Virus record (IMG/VR): IMGVR_UViG_3300037468_000372
Coordinates: 1 to 35,363 of that record
Source: a virus
Length of the DNA stretch: 35,363 nt
Direction: 5' to 3' (one strand)
The notes under the pieces: generated by a model
Database searches by the model: none
What the model saw: the letters and a program-made list of their open reading frames with translations, nothing else
What the model was told of the DNA's origin: nothing
Translations under genes and position numbers: made by a program
Part shown: positions 1 through 6,676 of the stretch, one piece after another
Layout of the letters: the number at the start of each line of letters is the position of its first letter
Numbering within the stretch: the first letter of the stretch is position 1

Positions 1-220
1 GTTTTGCAACCAATGATTTATATGAATTTGGTATATTATCTTCGAAATCATCTTCACCAGAAGCTTGCCCTGCTGTTGTTTGTTTTCCAGCAACATTAAC
101 TTTAGTACTTTTTCTAAGCTTATGTTGTTTATTATAATTGTTAAAAGCGTCTTGAGATTTAAAATCTAATTCTGTTATAATCATTTCTCTAATAATTTGT
201 CTTAATTCAGATTTTTTCAT
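1..220 (-). CDS. Leader-bearing small phage protein, 3' end cut by window edge
   Basis: Partial gene: the start is inside the window and the frame is still open at base 1. Translation begins MKKSELRQIIREMIITE and runs about 73 residues into a polar, charged, low-complexity stretch containing VNVAGKQTTAGQASGEDDFED. The ATG at 218-220 has a perfect AGGAGG six to seven bases upstream, and that site overlaps the TAG stop of the preceding gene, which suggests coupled translation. The first 17 residues match the leader found on several other small genes here and end in I-T-E, the T4 gp21-type cleavage consensus. Function of the body is unknown. I infer a protein targeted to the prohead interior. 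Confidence 0.75.
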   Translation of the reverse strand, partial: MKKSELRQIIREMIITELDFKSQDAFNNYNKQHKLRKSTKVNVAGKQTTAGQASGEDDFEDNIPNSYKSLVAK

Positions 221-232
221 TTTTAACTCCTC

Positions 233-2074
233 CTATGATATATTTCTTTTTGCTTTATTAATTCTATCTTTATTTGCTTTATCAGCATTCTTAAAATCTT
301 CAAAATTACTTTTTAAATAATCAAAAGAAGTATTCTGTCCAGCTGGATTATATAAATCATCTTCGACCATTGGTTTACCACTAGCATCTAAACTTGCAAT
401 TTCAAAATATCTTCCTAACACGTGCTTCAAATCTTCATATAAAGAAGTTAATCTTTGTTGCACTGATTTAGCTTCAGTTGCAGTCTTAGTAATATCTTCA
501 CTAACCTTTCTTACTTCTTTCATATTTCTGTTGATTGTCACTTTATCAAACCATCCTTCGGTTTCTTCTAATGCCACTCTCTCTGCCATTTTACCGAGCC
601 CAGAAAGTTTTTCTGCCAACTCAACTAAATCAACAGGTGAATATAATTTTTGTCCATATTCTTCTAATTTTTTAATATCTTCTAAAAAGCATTTTTTGTC
701 TTCAAGTGTTAATTGTGGTATTTCTTCTTCTTCTTTAACACTATCTTTGTTTATAAGGTTTCCCATTTTCATGTTATTCATGTTATTCTCTGCTTCTTTA
801 ATTTCATTTTTAAATTTGTTCTTTGTTAAAAAATCTTTTTTATTTATTATATAAATGTGTTTTAATGAATCTTCAATAGTAATTTTATCTCCATCAACTT
901 TTTTAACAACACCTTCAACTTCTGTAAAATCAACACCTCGTCCGGGTGCAGTTGCCCTTATTGGTTGAAAAGCTTTAAATTTTTTTCCAATCAAATTGTC
1001 TGTTGCTTCTTTAACGTGTTGTGGTAATCCACTGTGCTTTGTTTTAGCAAATTTTTTCAATTCTTTTGTGCCCATTTTAGCCATTTGTTTTGATGCCCCC
1101 TTTAATTTTGATTTAGGAATTTCGCCCTTTTTTGCTGCATAGGCAATTCCTGCAGCCTGCTGTTGAGCTTTTGAAACTGCCTTTTCATGTATATTCAATT
1201 TTTTCTTAATAATTTCTTTAGCTTTCTTTTTGCCAGCCAAACCTCTTCCTGCATAAATTGTAGCACCCGTATTTTGATGATAAACTTCATAATGATCATC
1301 ACTTTTATCATATGCTATAGTGTAAGGATAAAATTTATGAAAATCTTCTTTAGCTTCTTTAACTTGTCCCACACCCAATTTCTTAGCAAGTTCTAATGCA
1401 TCTTTTTCATCAACAATTCCTGAAGAAACTAATTCAGAGTAATATTTTGGATTTTCAGTTAAATGATCTAATGCAATTTCTTCTGCTTTTTCATCTGAAT
1501 CTGTATGCTCTCTTTCAACTTTTTTACCAACTGCAAGTTCATTAGCATCTACAGACTTTGGATCTGTTTTATCACCTTTGCCACCTGGCACATTGTCAAT
1601 TAGTTCTATAAGTTTAATTTTTCTCATTTTTTCTTCCTTAAATGTAGCATTTGGATTTTTAGCATATTGTTTTGCCGCATCCCACCTCATCCATTTTTGT
1701 CCCTTGCCGGCTATTTTTTGGTTAAGATATTTTATAGTATCAGCTCTTTGCATTTGCTTGTCTAAAATTCTTTTATTCTCAGTATCTACTAAATAAAAAT
1801 TAACATATACTATTTTTCCATGCATGTCATAATGCTTTCTTGGTGGCTTGTATGTTCCATATTCAGTTAAAGCTTTACGATTCATTCCGTCAGCTTTTCT
1901 TAATGCATCTTCATAATTGCCCTTAAGAACAGCAGCCAAAAATCCACCAGCCCATTGCAATTCTTTTTTAACTTGTGCATCAAAGTTGCTTGAACTTAAA
2001 ATTCTTTTAGCAACATCTGCAATAGCTTTATTCTTAGAGTATTGCAATTTTTCAAGCATATCTCTAACATCCAT
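233..2074 (-). CDS. 613-residue multidomain head-region protein with DUF5661-like and DUF3008-like segments
   Basis: Apparent order: an N-terminal domain (about 1-165) that I do not recognise; a segment at about 176-216 (GKKVEREHT, then EIALDHLTENPKYYSEL) resembling DUF5661; a short region at about 240-298; a segment at 301-355 (SKAQQQAAGIAYAAKKGE to KTKHSGLP) resembling DUF3008; a KOW/SH3-like beta segment at about 360-417; and a charged, helical, probably coiled-coil C-terminus (about 440-613). Three linkers carry [VI]-K-E-A (238-241, 354-357, 425-428), each near a domain boundary and close to the gp21-type consensus. The start has AGGAGTGTAAAATG. It lies between the prohead protease region and the left edge, where scaffold and capsid genes are expected. 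The family names are from memory and unsearched. It may be a core protein processed in the prohead. Confidence 0.8.
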   Translation of the reverse strand: MDVRDMLEKLQYSKNKAIADVAKRILSSSNFDAQVKKELQWAGGFLAAVLKGNYEDALRKADGMNRKALTEYGTYKPPRKHYDMHGKIVYVNFYLVDTENKRILDKQMQRADTIKYLNQKIAGKGQKWMRWDAAKQYAKNPNATFKEEKMRKIKLIELIDNVPGGKGDKTDPKSVDANELAVGKKVEREHTDSDEKAEEIALDHLTENPKYYSELVSSGIVDEKDALELAKKLGVGQVKEAKEDFHKFYPYTIAYDKSDDHYEVYHQNTGATIYAGRGLAGKKKAKEIIKKKLNIHEKAVSKAQQQAAGIAYAAKKGEIPKSKLKGASKQMAKMGTKELKKFAKTKHSGLPQHVKEATDNLIGKKFKAFQPIRATAPGRGVDFTEVEGVVKKVDGDKITIEDSLKHIYIINKKDFLTKNKFKNEIKEAENNMNNMKMGNLINKDSVKEEEEIPQLTLEDKKCFLEDIKKLEEYGQKLYSPVDLVELAEKLSGLGKMAERVALEETEGWFDKVTINRNMKEVRKVSEDITKTATEAKSVQQRLTSLYEDLKHVLGRYFEIASLDASGKPMVEDDLYNPAGQNTSFDYLKSNFEDFKNADKANKDRINKAKRNIS

Positions 2075-2075
2075 T

Positions 2076-2354
2076 TTACACTCCTGAATGCCAGAATAGT
2101 TTTACAGAATTTTTTCCAAATTTAGATTTTATTTTATCCATAGCCATATCTGCAGCTAATCTATCTCGAACATACCAGAATTTCTGAGCATTATTGAAAT
2201 AAAATTTGCCCATGTGTTCTTTAGTATTCTGAGACTCTGTTAGTTGAGTCACCTCCTTGAATATTTGTTTTATGTCTTCAGTTATTGTCCCAAAAAATCC
2301 TAAAACATATGGGCCGCCTTCCCAAGCTTGTACTTTCTTCACTTGTATTTTCAT
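2076..2354 (-). CDS. Hypothetical 92-residue protein
   Basis: A small soluble protein starting MKIQVKKVQAWEGGPYVLGFFG. No family is recognised. The first half alternates like beta strands, and the second half (about 48-85) looks helical, with YVRDRLAADMAMDKIKSKFG. It lacks the leader carried by its neighbours, which makes it an exception in this cluster. The ATG is preceded by AGGAAAAATAAA. Its 3' end carries the ribosome binding site of the 613-residue gene, with the two genes separated by one base, so the pair is probably translated together. Its location suggests a head or core role, but nothing in the sequence proves this. Confidence 0.7.
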   Translation of the reverse strand: MKIQVKKVQAWEGGPYVLGFFGTITEDIKQIFKEVTQLTESQNTKEHMGKFYFNNAQKFWYVRDRLAADMAMDKIKSKFGKNSVKLFWHSGV

Positions 2355-2365
2355 TTTATTTTTCC

Positions 2366-2623
2366 TTATATTTTTTTAATTTTACCCCAAATATTTTTAG
2401 ACATTTGCATTCGTTTATTATGCCTGTCATCCCAATATTTTACTGCTTCTTTTGCGATTTTATCAGCTTCATCTTTAGATATTTTAAATTTAGTTTGTAA
2501 TTCGCTTGATAATGGCACAAATCCCGCTCCAGGTGCTTGCTTTTTGGCATAATCAATTATTTTTGAATTTATTTCTGATAAAATTTCTTCTCTGATAATC
2601 TGTCTTAATTCTGATTTTTTCAT
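2366..2623 (-). CDS. Leader-bearing 85-residue protein (MKKSELRQ type)
   Basis: Begins MKKSELRQIIREEILSE, the class A leader, ending in L-S-E at residue 17. The body contains a predicted helix (LSSELQTKFKISKDEADKIA, then AVKYWDDRHNKRM) and a basic C-terminus (WGKIKKI), so it may bind nucleic acid. The leader is nearly identical in DNA sequence to those at 220, 3707 and 6668. No family is recognised for the body. By analogy with T4 internal proteins, the leader may be a capsid-targeting sequence cut by the protease encoded at 3767-4390. Confidence 0.75.
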   Translation of the reverse strand: MKKSELRQIIREEILSEINSKIIDYAKKQAPGAGFVPLSSELQTKFKISKDEADKIAKEAVKYWDDRHNKRMQMSKNIWGKIKKI

Positions 2624-2634
2624 TTATTGCTCCG

Positions 2635-2916
2635 CTAATCGTTTATGATCAATAATTTATATTTTCCATCTTCTGATTTATACCACCAACCAGCAACTTC
2701 ATTTTCAGGGTCATGGTCTATATGATCAAATTTAAAAATCATCTCACCCCCTGTCTTTTCATTCTTTAATTTAACTGTTCCACTTCTGCTTGGAAAAAAA
2801 TTTCCCAATTGAGATATTTCTGCAGCAAATGTATTTCTACTTTTATTAAAAGAAATGTCATTCTTTTTAATTAAAAGAGTTTGTTGATCTTCCTTTATTA
2901 AGCTTGCTAATTTCAT
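2635..2916 (-). CDS. Leader-bearing 93-residue protein (MKLxxLIKE type)
   Basis: Starts MKLASLIKEDQQ, the class B leader ending I-K-E. The rest (about 13-93) looks like a small beta-rich domain with alternating hydrophobic residues and aromatics (EVAGWWYKSEDGKYKLLI at the C-terminus). No family is recognised. The ribosome binding site is weak (CTGGATTTTTAAAATG), unlike most neighbours, and a hairpin lies in the upstream gap at 2935-2959, so its translation or transcription may be reduced. I infer a packaged head protein from the leader and the neighbourhood. Confidence 0.7.
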   Translation of the reverse strand: MKLASLIKEDQQTLLIKKNDISFNKSRNTFAAEISQLGNFFPSRSGTVKLKNEKTGGEMIFKFDHIDHDPENEVAGWWYKSEDGKYKLLIIND

Positions 2917-2934
2917 TTTAAAAATCCAGTTTTA

Positions 2935-2959
2935 TTTAAGTGGAGGTTTTCTCCTTAAA
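2935..2959 (-). terminator. Possible hairpin / weak intergenic attenuator
   Basis: On the minus strand, TTTAAGGAG - AAAAC - CTCCACTTAAA can fold into a 9-bp stem with a 2-base bulge. The left arm includes the TAA stop of the 175-residue gene. It is followed by AAATAAAA rather than a U tract, so it is not a typical rho-independent terminator. It could act as an mRNA stability or processing element. Confidence 0.25.
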
Positions 2960-3482
2960 AATCTAACATATTAGTTGCTAACTTTATTGCCTGCTCGTTT
3001 TCCTTGACAAACTTTTCAGCCATTGTTTTAATATCATTTTTATTTGATATTTTATAATTTACACTTTTATAATCTTTAGTTACTTGAAAAATGTTGCCAT
3101 TAAGAAATGCATAAGTGTTTTCTCCATAAGCTTGGCCCAATTTGTCTTCAAAAAATGAATCTGGTTGAAGAACTATACTAGATGAAGAGGCAAGCATAAT
3201 ATATAGTGAACCTGCTCTAGTTTTATCCAATCCATCCATTGCTCTATAATTTGGTTTTGTGCTATATTTTAACATAAATCCATTGTTATATGGTTCAATT
3301 TTTACAGTATAAGAATCAATGTAGCCCAAATTTTCTGCCTTCTTATAAAATTTATCCAATGAAGGTTTTATCTTAAACATTGCAGCTTTGCAAGCATCTT
3401 GAGCCTTTAATAATTCATTTTCTTCATTGAGAACTTCTCTTTTGCCCTCATTTAAAAATCTTCTCCAAACTTTTATATCCAT
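2955..3482 (-). CDS. Leader-bearing 175-residue protein (LNEGK type)
   Basis: Begins MDIKVWRRFLNEGKREVLNEE, the class C leader: an aromatic or basic amphipathic helix ending F-L-N-E|G. The protein encoded at 4488-4820 has the same pattern (WKELLNEGK). The body has a helical part (about 24-55) and then a beta-rich part (about 58-140), ending in a helix (about 145-172). No family is recognised. The start has a strong AAGGAGATAAAAAATG. T4 internal proteins use a similar start pattern (MKTYQEFIxE), so I infer a capsid-internal protein. Confidence 0.72.
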   Translation of the reverse strand: MDIKVWRRFLNEGKREVLNEENELLKAQDACKAAMFKIKPSLDKFYKKAENLGYIDSYTVKIEPYNNGFMLKYSTKPNYRAMDGLDKTRAGSLYIMLASSSSIVLQPDSFFEDKLGQAYGENTYAFLNGNIFQVTKDYKSVNYKISNKNDIKTMAEKFVKENEQAIKLATNMLDF

Positions 3483-3485
3483 TTT

Positions 3486-3707
3486 TTATCTCCTTAATTT
3501 TGCTGTACAATAATCAAACAGTTGTTCATATAATTTACTATTTAATGGAACTCGTTTACTAGCCATTATTTTATTTCCGTGAATCATTAATTGAATATTT
3601 TCAAAATCACCATCTCTTTCAGCACCAATAGTAAACTTAGCCATATCACCAAATTTTTCTTTTAATAATTCTTCTTTAATTATTTTTCTTAATTCAGATT
3701 TTTTCAA
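3486..3707 (-). CDS. Leader-bearing 73-residue protein with TTG start
   Basis: The class A leader MKKSELRKIIKEELLKE is read from a TTG codon at 3705-3707 with AGGAGAATAAA upstream. The leader match supports this unusual start. After L-K-E the body (about 20-73) contains FTIGAERDGDFENIQLMIHG and a short C-terminal helix ending AKLRR. No family is recognised. A perfect T4 late-promoter octamer (TATAAATA) lies about 26 bases upstream on the coding strand. It is the first gene after the protease in transcription order. Confidence 0.7.
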   Translation of the reverse strand: MKKSELRKIIKEELLKEKFGDMAKFTIGAERDGDFENIQLMIHGNKIMASKRVPLNSKLYEQLFDYCTAKLRR

Positions 3708-3732
3708 TTTATTCTCCTATGCAATATTCTAT

Positions 3733-3740
3733 TATTTATA
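3733..3740 (-). promoter_or_regulatory. T4-type late promoter octamer TATAAATA
   Basis: Reading on the minus strand gives TATAAATA, identical to the T4 gp55-dependent late promoter core. It lies in the 59-base gap between the protease gene and the next small gene, about 26 bases before the TTG start. The gap is almost pure A/T, so chance occurrence is a real possibility. Confidence 0.35.
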
Positions 3741-3766
3741 ATATTTATTATTTTATATATTTGCAT

Positions 3767-4390
3767 CTATTCTCCAAGTTCAATTAGAATATCACGAATC
3801 AGACACTCAACACGATTTCTACAAGCAATTATTGGATTTCCTCCCACAGATTCTGTCAATTGTTTTGGTGTCATAAATGCTCCGTGTGTTGATGGATTAG
3901 AAACAAAATCCCAGCCGACTAATTCAAAATCATCCTCAACTTGTAATGTATTATCATCTTCATTAAGTTCAGAAACACTTCCAAGACCTCTTGAAGAAAT
4001 TCCCAGTCTTACATCTGCCAAAAATAATTCTTTTAATATTTTTCCTGATGGAGTATTTAATACTTCAATTGTTCCTACTATATCATCACCATCCCAGTGT
4101 GCATCTAATATAATGTGTGAAACATTTTGTAAATTAACAATAGCACTATCTGGATGATCAAGTTCACCCATTGAGCGCCTTTCTTTTATTAGAGTTTGAT
4201 ATTTTTTTAATTCTCTATCAAGGATGTTTCTTGGATATATTCTCCCATTTTGATTTTTTGCATTTGCTCTTTGCAAAATACCTGAAACAATTAATCTACC
4301 ACTGTTTTTTCCCAAACTCTCCAATATTACTTTTGGGGATATTATAAATGGCAGATAATCTGCTGGACTTAATAGTGGTTTTTTATTCAT
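3767..4390 (-). CDS. 21: Prohead core protease, T4 gp21-like
   Basis: Serine protease that matures the T4-type prohead by cutting scaffold, capsid and internal proteins after [IL]-x-E. At 207 residues it is close to T4 gp21. Recognisable motifs are NGRIYPRNIL at 48-57, the histidine motif GELDHPD with H79, the serine motif GISSRGLGSV with S132/S133, and ELVGWDFVSNPS near 156-167. T4 gp21 uses equivalent His and Ser residues. The ribosome binding site is modest (AAGAGAAAATCAAATG). It sits among many genes whose leaders end in its presumed cleavage consensus, so it is the likely processing enzyme for that set. Confidence 0.93.
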   Translation of the reverse strand: MNKKPLLSPADYLPFIISPKVILESLGKNSGRLIVSGILQRANAKNQNGRIYPRNILDRELKKYQTLIKERRSMGELDHPDSAIVNLQNVSHIILDAHWDGDDIVGTIEVLNTPSGKILKELFLADVRLGISSRGLGSVSELNEDDNTLQVEDDFELVGWDFVSNPSTHGAFMTPKQLTESVGGNPIIACRNRVECLIRDILIELGE

Positions 4391-4401
4391 TTGATTTTCT
4401 C

Positions 4402-4473
4402 TTAAAAATATTTTAATTCTTCTAATGCTTTATTCAACGAATGATGATTTTCATGTTCTAATTCTTTATACAT
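4402..4473 (-). CDS. Possible 23-residue peptide gene upstream of the protease
   Basis: A short frame reads MYKELEHENHHSLNKALEELKYF and fills the gap between the 110-residue gene and the protease gene. The ATG at 4471-4473 has AAAGGAGCG six bases upstream, as good as neighbouring real genes, and the stop lies 11 bases before the protease start. The peptide is amphipathic and helical. In T4 the small core proteins gp67 and gp68 precede gp21, but 23 residues is far shorter. It could be a real microprotein or a leader that couples translation of the protease. Confidence 0.4.
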   Translation of the reverse strand: MYKELEHENHHSLNKALEELKYF

Positions 4474-4487
4474 GCTTTTACGCTCCT

Positions 4488-4820
4488 TTATTCACAGTAA
4501 GCAATTGCTTTATCTTTTAAATATTCAGCTACTTCATCACCTGTCAATTCAGTTTTATAATCATCATGAGGAATATCTGTTTCGAATTTATAAACATTTG
4601 TTTGTATAGCAACGAGTCTTAAACCTGGCAGCCATGTATTTGTTCCAAAATCAACTATACAATAATTTCTGCCTTGTTTTAATTCACTTGCCTTTTTTAA
4701 TATACTTCCTAATCTATAATTATTCTTTTTAAGAAGTTCTTTGCTATATGTTCTTTCATATAAAATATCTACAACATGTTTTCCTTCATTAAGAAGTTCT
4801 TTCCACTGTTTTTCTTTCAT
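4488..4820 (-). CDS. Leader-bearing 110-residue protein (LNEGK type)
   Basis: Starts MKEKQWKELLNEGKHVVDIL, the class C leader ending L-L-N-E|G, as in the 2955-3482 protein. The body (about 24-110) is mixed alpha/beta, with KKNNYRLGSILKKASELKQG followed by strands and a C-terminal helix ending DKAIAYCE. No family is recognised. The start has AGGAGAATAAAAAAATG. The upstream gap holds a copy of the 3' end of another gene (see 4828-4857). It is probably another prohead-targeted protein. Confidence 0.72.
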   Translation of the reverse strand: MKEKQWKELLNEGKHVVDILYERTYSKELLKKNNYRLGSILKKASELKQGRNYCIVDFGTNTWLPGLRLVAIQTNVYKFETDIPHDDYKTELTGDEVAEYLKDKAIAYCE

Positions 4821-4827
4821 TTTTTTA

Positions 4828-4857
4828 TTCTCCTATATTCCGTAAATTGCTGCTAAT
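4828..4857 (-). repeat. Remnant copy of a gene tail plus ribosome-binding region
   Basis: These bases closely resemble 5168-5200, the end of the 132-residue gene. On the minus strand one frame reads LAAIYGI-stop, against LIAIYGIQ-stop at the end of the real gene, and both are followed by the next gene's AGGAG. It looks like a leftover from insertion or exchange of the 4861-5163 gene. Confidence 0.5.
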
Positions 4858-4860
4858 CAT

Positions 4861-5163
4861 TTAACTAACTCTAATGTCTGGATAATCCATTTGCCATGAA
4901 ACTCTTGTTACATATATTTTTGTAACAGCTTTATTTTTTATCATTGGTTTAATGAATTTTTTAAGATCGACTACTGATTTTATAGATTCACCGCTGTCTT
5001 TTTTCTTTATCCAATAATCATCACCACCTGTAACAAAATAATGAATTTCATATTCATTTACTTTAGGATTATCTTTTAGTGAATCTATTGGAACAATTTT
5101 TTCTTCTTTCAACAGTTTATAAATTTCTTCTCTAATTATATTTTTTAAATCAGATTTCTTCAT
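4861..5163 (-). CDS. Leader-bearing 100-residue protein (MKKSDLKN type)
   Basis: A class A leader variant, MKKSDLKNIIREEIYKLLKE, offers I-R-E and L-K-E as possible cut sites. The body (about 22-100) is a small alpha/beta unit, with EYEIHYFVTGGDDYWIKKK, then a helix (VVDLKKFIKPMIKN) and a final strand (KIYVTRVSW). No family is recognised. The ATG has AGGAGAACAAAATG. Near-duplicate sequence flanks it on both sides (4828-4857 and 5168-5200), as expected of a gene that entered by recombination between similar ends. Confidence 0.75.
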   Translation of the reverse strand: MKKSDLKNIIREEIYKLLKEEKIVPIDSLKDNPKVNEYEIHYFVTGGDDYWIKKKDSGESIKSVVDLKKFIKPMIKNKAVTKIYVTRVSWQMDYPDIRVS

Positions 5164-5172
5164 TTTGTTCTC

Positions 5173-5571
5173 CTATTGTATTCCATAAATTGCTATTAAT
5201 GTTTTATCTTCTAAAAACTTGTGTTCAACATTTGGAAACAATCTTGAACTTTCTTTTTTCTCATTTTCAAGAAACATAAGTGCGTGTTCATTGGTGTCAA
5301 ACACCATTGTTAAAAAAAATTTATTTCCATTCTTTAGCCGCCCAAACTTATGTTCAGTTATTATATCTACTCCAGCCTTTTCTTCCAAAAAACCAAGCAT
5401 TGAATTAAAAACTTCTTTTGCTGCAATTTCTTCATAATCCGGAAATTTAAAGTTTTCATTTTTATACTCCGGTTCAATTTCTACATCTTCTACATCTTGT
5501 AATGAATATAATCCCCTGCTAACAGCATCTTCAGATAATTTACGATATATCTTGTGCTCTAATTCATTCAT
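5173..5571 (-). CDS. Hypothetical 132-residue protein, possible leader
   Basis: Starts MNELEHKIYRKLSEDAVSRG. The first 14 residues form a basic amphipathic helix ending K-L-S-E and so fit the leader rule loosely, but they match none of the three clear classes. The body has an acidic patch (VEDVEIEPEYKNE) and an alpha/beta region (about 45-132) ending KTLIAIYGIQ. No family is recognised. The start has GAGAGGTTATAATG. A copy of its 3' end lies at 4828-4857. Confidence 0.72.
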   Translation of the reverse strand: MNELEHKIYRKLSEDAVSRGLYSLQDVEDVEIEPEYKNENFKFPDYEEIAAKEVFNSMLGFLEEKAGVDIITEHKFGRLKNGNKFFLTMVFDTNEHALMFLENEKKESSRLFPNVEHKFLEDKTLIAIYGIQ

Positions 5572-5586
5572 TATAACCTCTCTAAA

Positions 5587-5835
5587 TTATTTTTGTTTAT
5601 AGTGTTCTTTGGCAATATTTTGTATTGTCTTTTTAAAATTATTTGCTTCATCAATGACAATATCTAATTTGTCCATTGCTTGATCCAACATATTAATATT
5701 GTCTGATGTTCCATAATTATTTGCTAAATCTTTTGCTGCTTCAATTTGTGATTTAATTGTTTTATAATAATAAGCAACTTCATTTTTGTTTTCACGTGTA
5801 AAAGCGTGCTCTTTTATTAATTGTTTTAATTTCAT
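5587..5835 (-). CDS. Leader-bearing 82-residue helical protein
   Basis: Class B leader MKLKQLIKEHAF, ending I-K-E|H. The rest is almost entirely helical, with two predicted helices separated by a glycine/asparagine turn (NNYGTSDN). The shape (leader, helix, turn, helix) resembles the next two upstream genes and the C-terminus of the 270-residue protein, so they may be diverged paralogues. The start overlaps the preceding stop as TAATG with AGGGAAAA upstream. A head-core function is inferred only. Confidence 0.75.
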   Translation of the reverse strand: MKLKQLIKEHAFTRENKNEVAYYYKTIKSQIEAAKDLANNYGTSDNINMLDQAMDKLDIVIDEANNFKKTIQNIAKEHYKQK

Positions 5836-6089
5836 TATTTTTCCCTATCACTATACTTTATGTTTTCTTCAATATAGTCACCCAAATTATATAATGCCAT
5901 TAAAGCGTCAGAAGTATATTTTGAGATTTTAGCTAAAACTTTTTTATCATTAAATTTGCCATATTCTTTTTCAATGTCTTTTTTCATTTCTCTAAGTTGA
6001 TCAGCCATTCCATTTATCATATCTTTTTCAGCTGTTATTACACTTGGATGTATTTCTTTTATCAGTTGTTTTAATTGTATTTTTTTCAC
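5835..6089 (-). CDS. Leader-bearing 84-residue helical protein, GTG start preferred
   Basis: An ATG at 6104 would give MSGNKVKKIQLKQLIKE and overlap the previous gene by 14 bases. I prefer the GTG at 6087-6089, one base after the upstream TAA. It gives (M)KKIQLKQLIKE, a clean class B leader at the very N-terminus as in the neighbours, with TGGGA upstream. The body is two long helices joined by YGKFNDKK, resembling the 82- and 92-residue neighbours. The TAATG overlap with the next gene suggests coupled translation. No family is recognised. Confidence 0.7.
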   Translation of the reverse strand: MKKIQLKQLIKEIHPSVITAEKDMINGMADQLREMKKDIEKEYGKFNDKKVLAKISKYTSDALMALYNLGDYIEENIKYSDREK

Positions 6090-6090
6090 T

Positions 6091-6369
6091 TTATTCCCAC
6101 TCATCTTTAATAAAATCTCTTAATATTTCTAAATCTTTTTTAGCAGTTTTATATAATTTTGAAAACTTATTGACAATTGCTTTATCTTGATAAACTTTAG
6201 TTGTTTCCATTTCTGTAAAAAGTGAGCTTAACTGATGTATCATATCGTCAACTTGATCCACATCTGTGTCAACACCTTCAGTTATAAAATCTTTGAATTT
6301 ACTAACAAAATAATCCCTATCTTTTATATCATATTTATAATTTTCATCATAATTTTTTGTTTTTTTCAT
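6091..6369 (-). CDS. 92-residue helical protein with internal leader-like motif
   Basis: The N-terminus is a polar extension, MKKTKNYDENYKYDIKDRDY, followed by FVSKFKDFITEG, which matches the T4-type targeting motif and ends I-T-E|G at residue 31. No start codon lies between the extension and the motif, so the leader here is preceded by extra residues. Two helices follow (about 40-60 and 66-90), ending FIKDEWE, like the adjacent small helical proteins. Its start codon overlaps the stop of the upstream gene. No family is recognised. Confidence 0.72.
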   Translation of the reverse strand: MKKTKNYDENYKYDIKDRDYFVSKFKDFITEGVDTDVDQVDDMIHQLSSLFTEMETTKVYQDKAIVNKFSKLYKTAKKDLEILRDFIKDEWE

Positions 6370-6668
6370 TATTGATATCCTCCAACTGCGGCATTTTTTA
6401 CCTCATCTTCTAATTCATTGTCCCATAAATCATAAAAATTTTCTATAACATCTGCAATTGTGTCTCGTCTATCTTGTCCCTTTACACCAGCTTTATTCAG
6501 TTCTGCATCAATGACAGCTTTTTGACTCTTTTTTAGAACTTTCATTGCCTTAATCCAAGAGTTATTTATTGCATCAAGAATATTTGCAGTTGTTTCAAAT
6601 TCTGTTTCTTCTTTTAAAACTACTTTAAGTTCTTCTTTAATTATTTGTCTTAATTCAGATTTTTTCAT
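6369..6668 (-). CDS. Leader-bearing 99-residue protein (MKKSELRQ type)
   Basis: Class A leader MKKSELRQIIKEELKVVLKE, with I-K-E and L-K-E sites. The body (about 25-99) is helical and acidic, with NILDAINNSWIKAMKVLKK, a short loop (GVKGQDRRD) and a helix rich in D/E, ending AAVGGYQ. No family is recognised. The ATG has AGGAGATAGC upstream. The leader DNA is close to that of genes starting at 220, 2623 and 3707, which makes it one copy of a dispersed repeat of about 40 bases. Confidence 0.75.
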   Translation of the reverse strand: MKKSELRQIIKEELKVVLKEETEFETTANILDAINNSWIKAMKVLKKSQKAVIDAELNKAGVKGQDRRDTIADVIENFYDLWDNELEDEVKNAAVGGYQ

Positions 6669-6676
6669 GCTATCTC

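Noticed and set aside
3767-4390. A cleavable leader on the prohead protease itself
   Set aside because: Its N-terminus (MNKKPLLSPADYLPF) does not fit any leader class and has no nearby [IL]-x-E before the conserved domain, apart from ILE at 22-24, which I cannot support.
4823-4858. An 11-codon frame (MISSNLRNIGE) before the 110-residue gene
   Set aside because: The stretch is better explained as a copy of the 3' end of the 132-residue gene, and the frame has no ribosome binding site.
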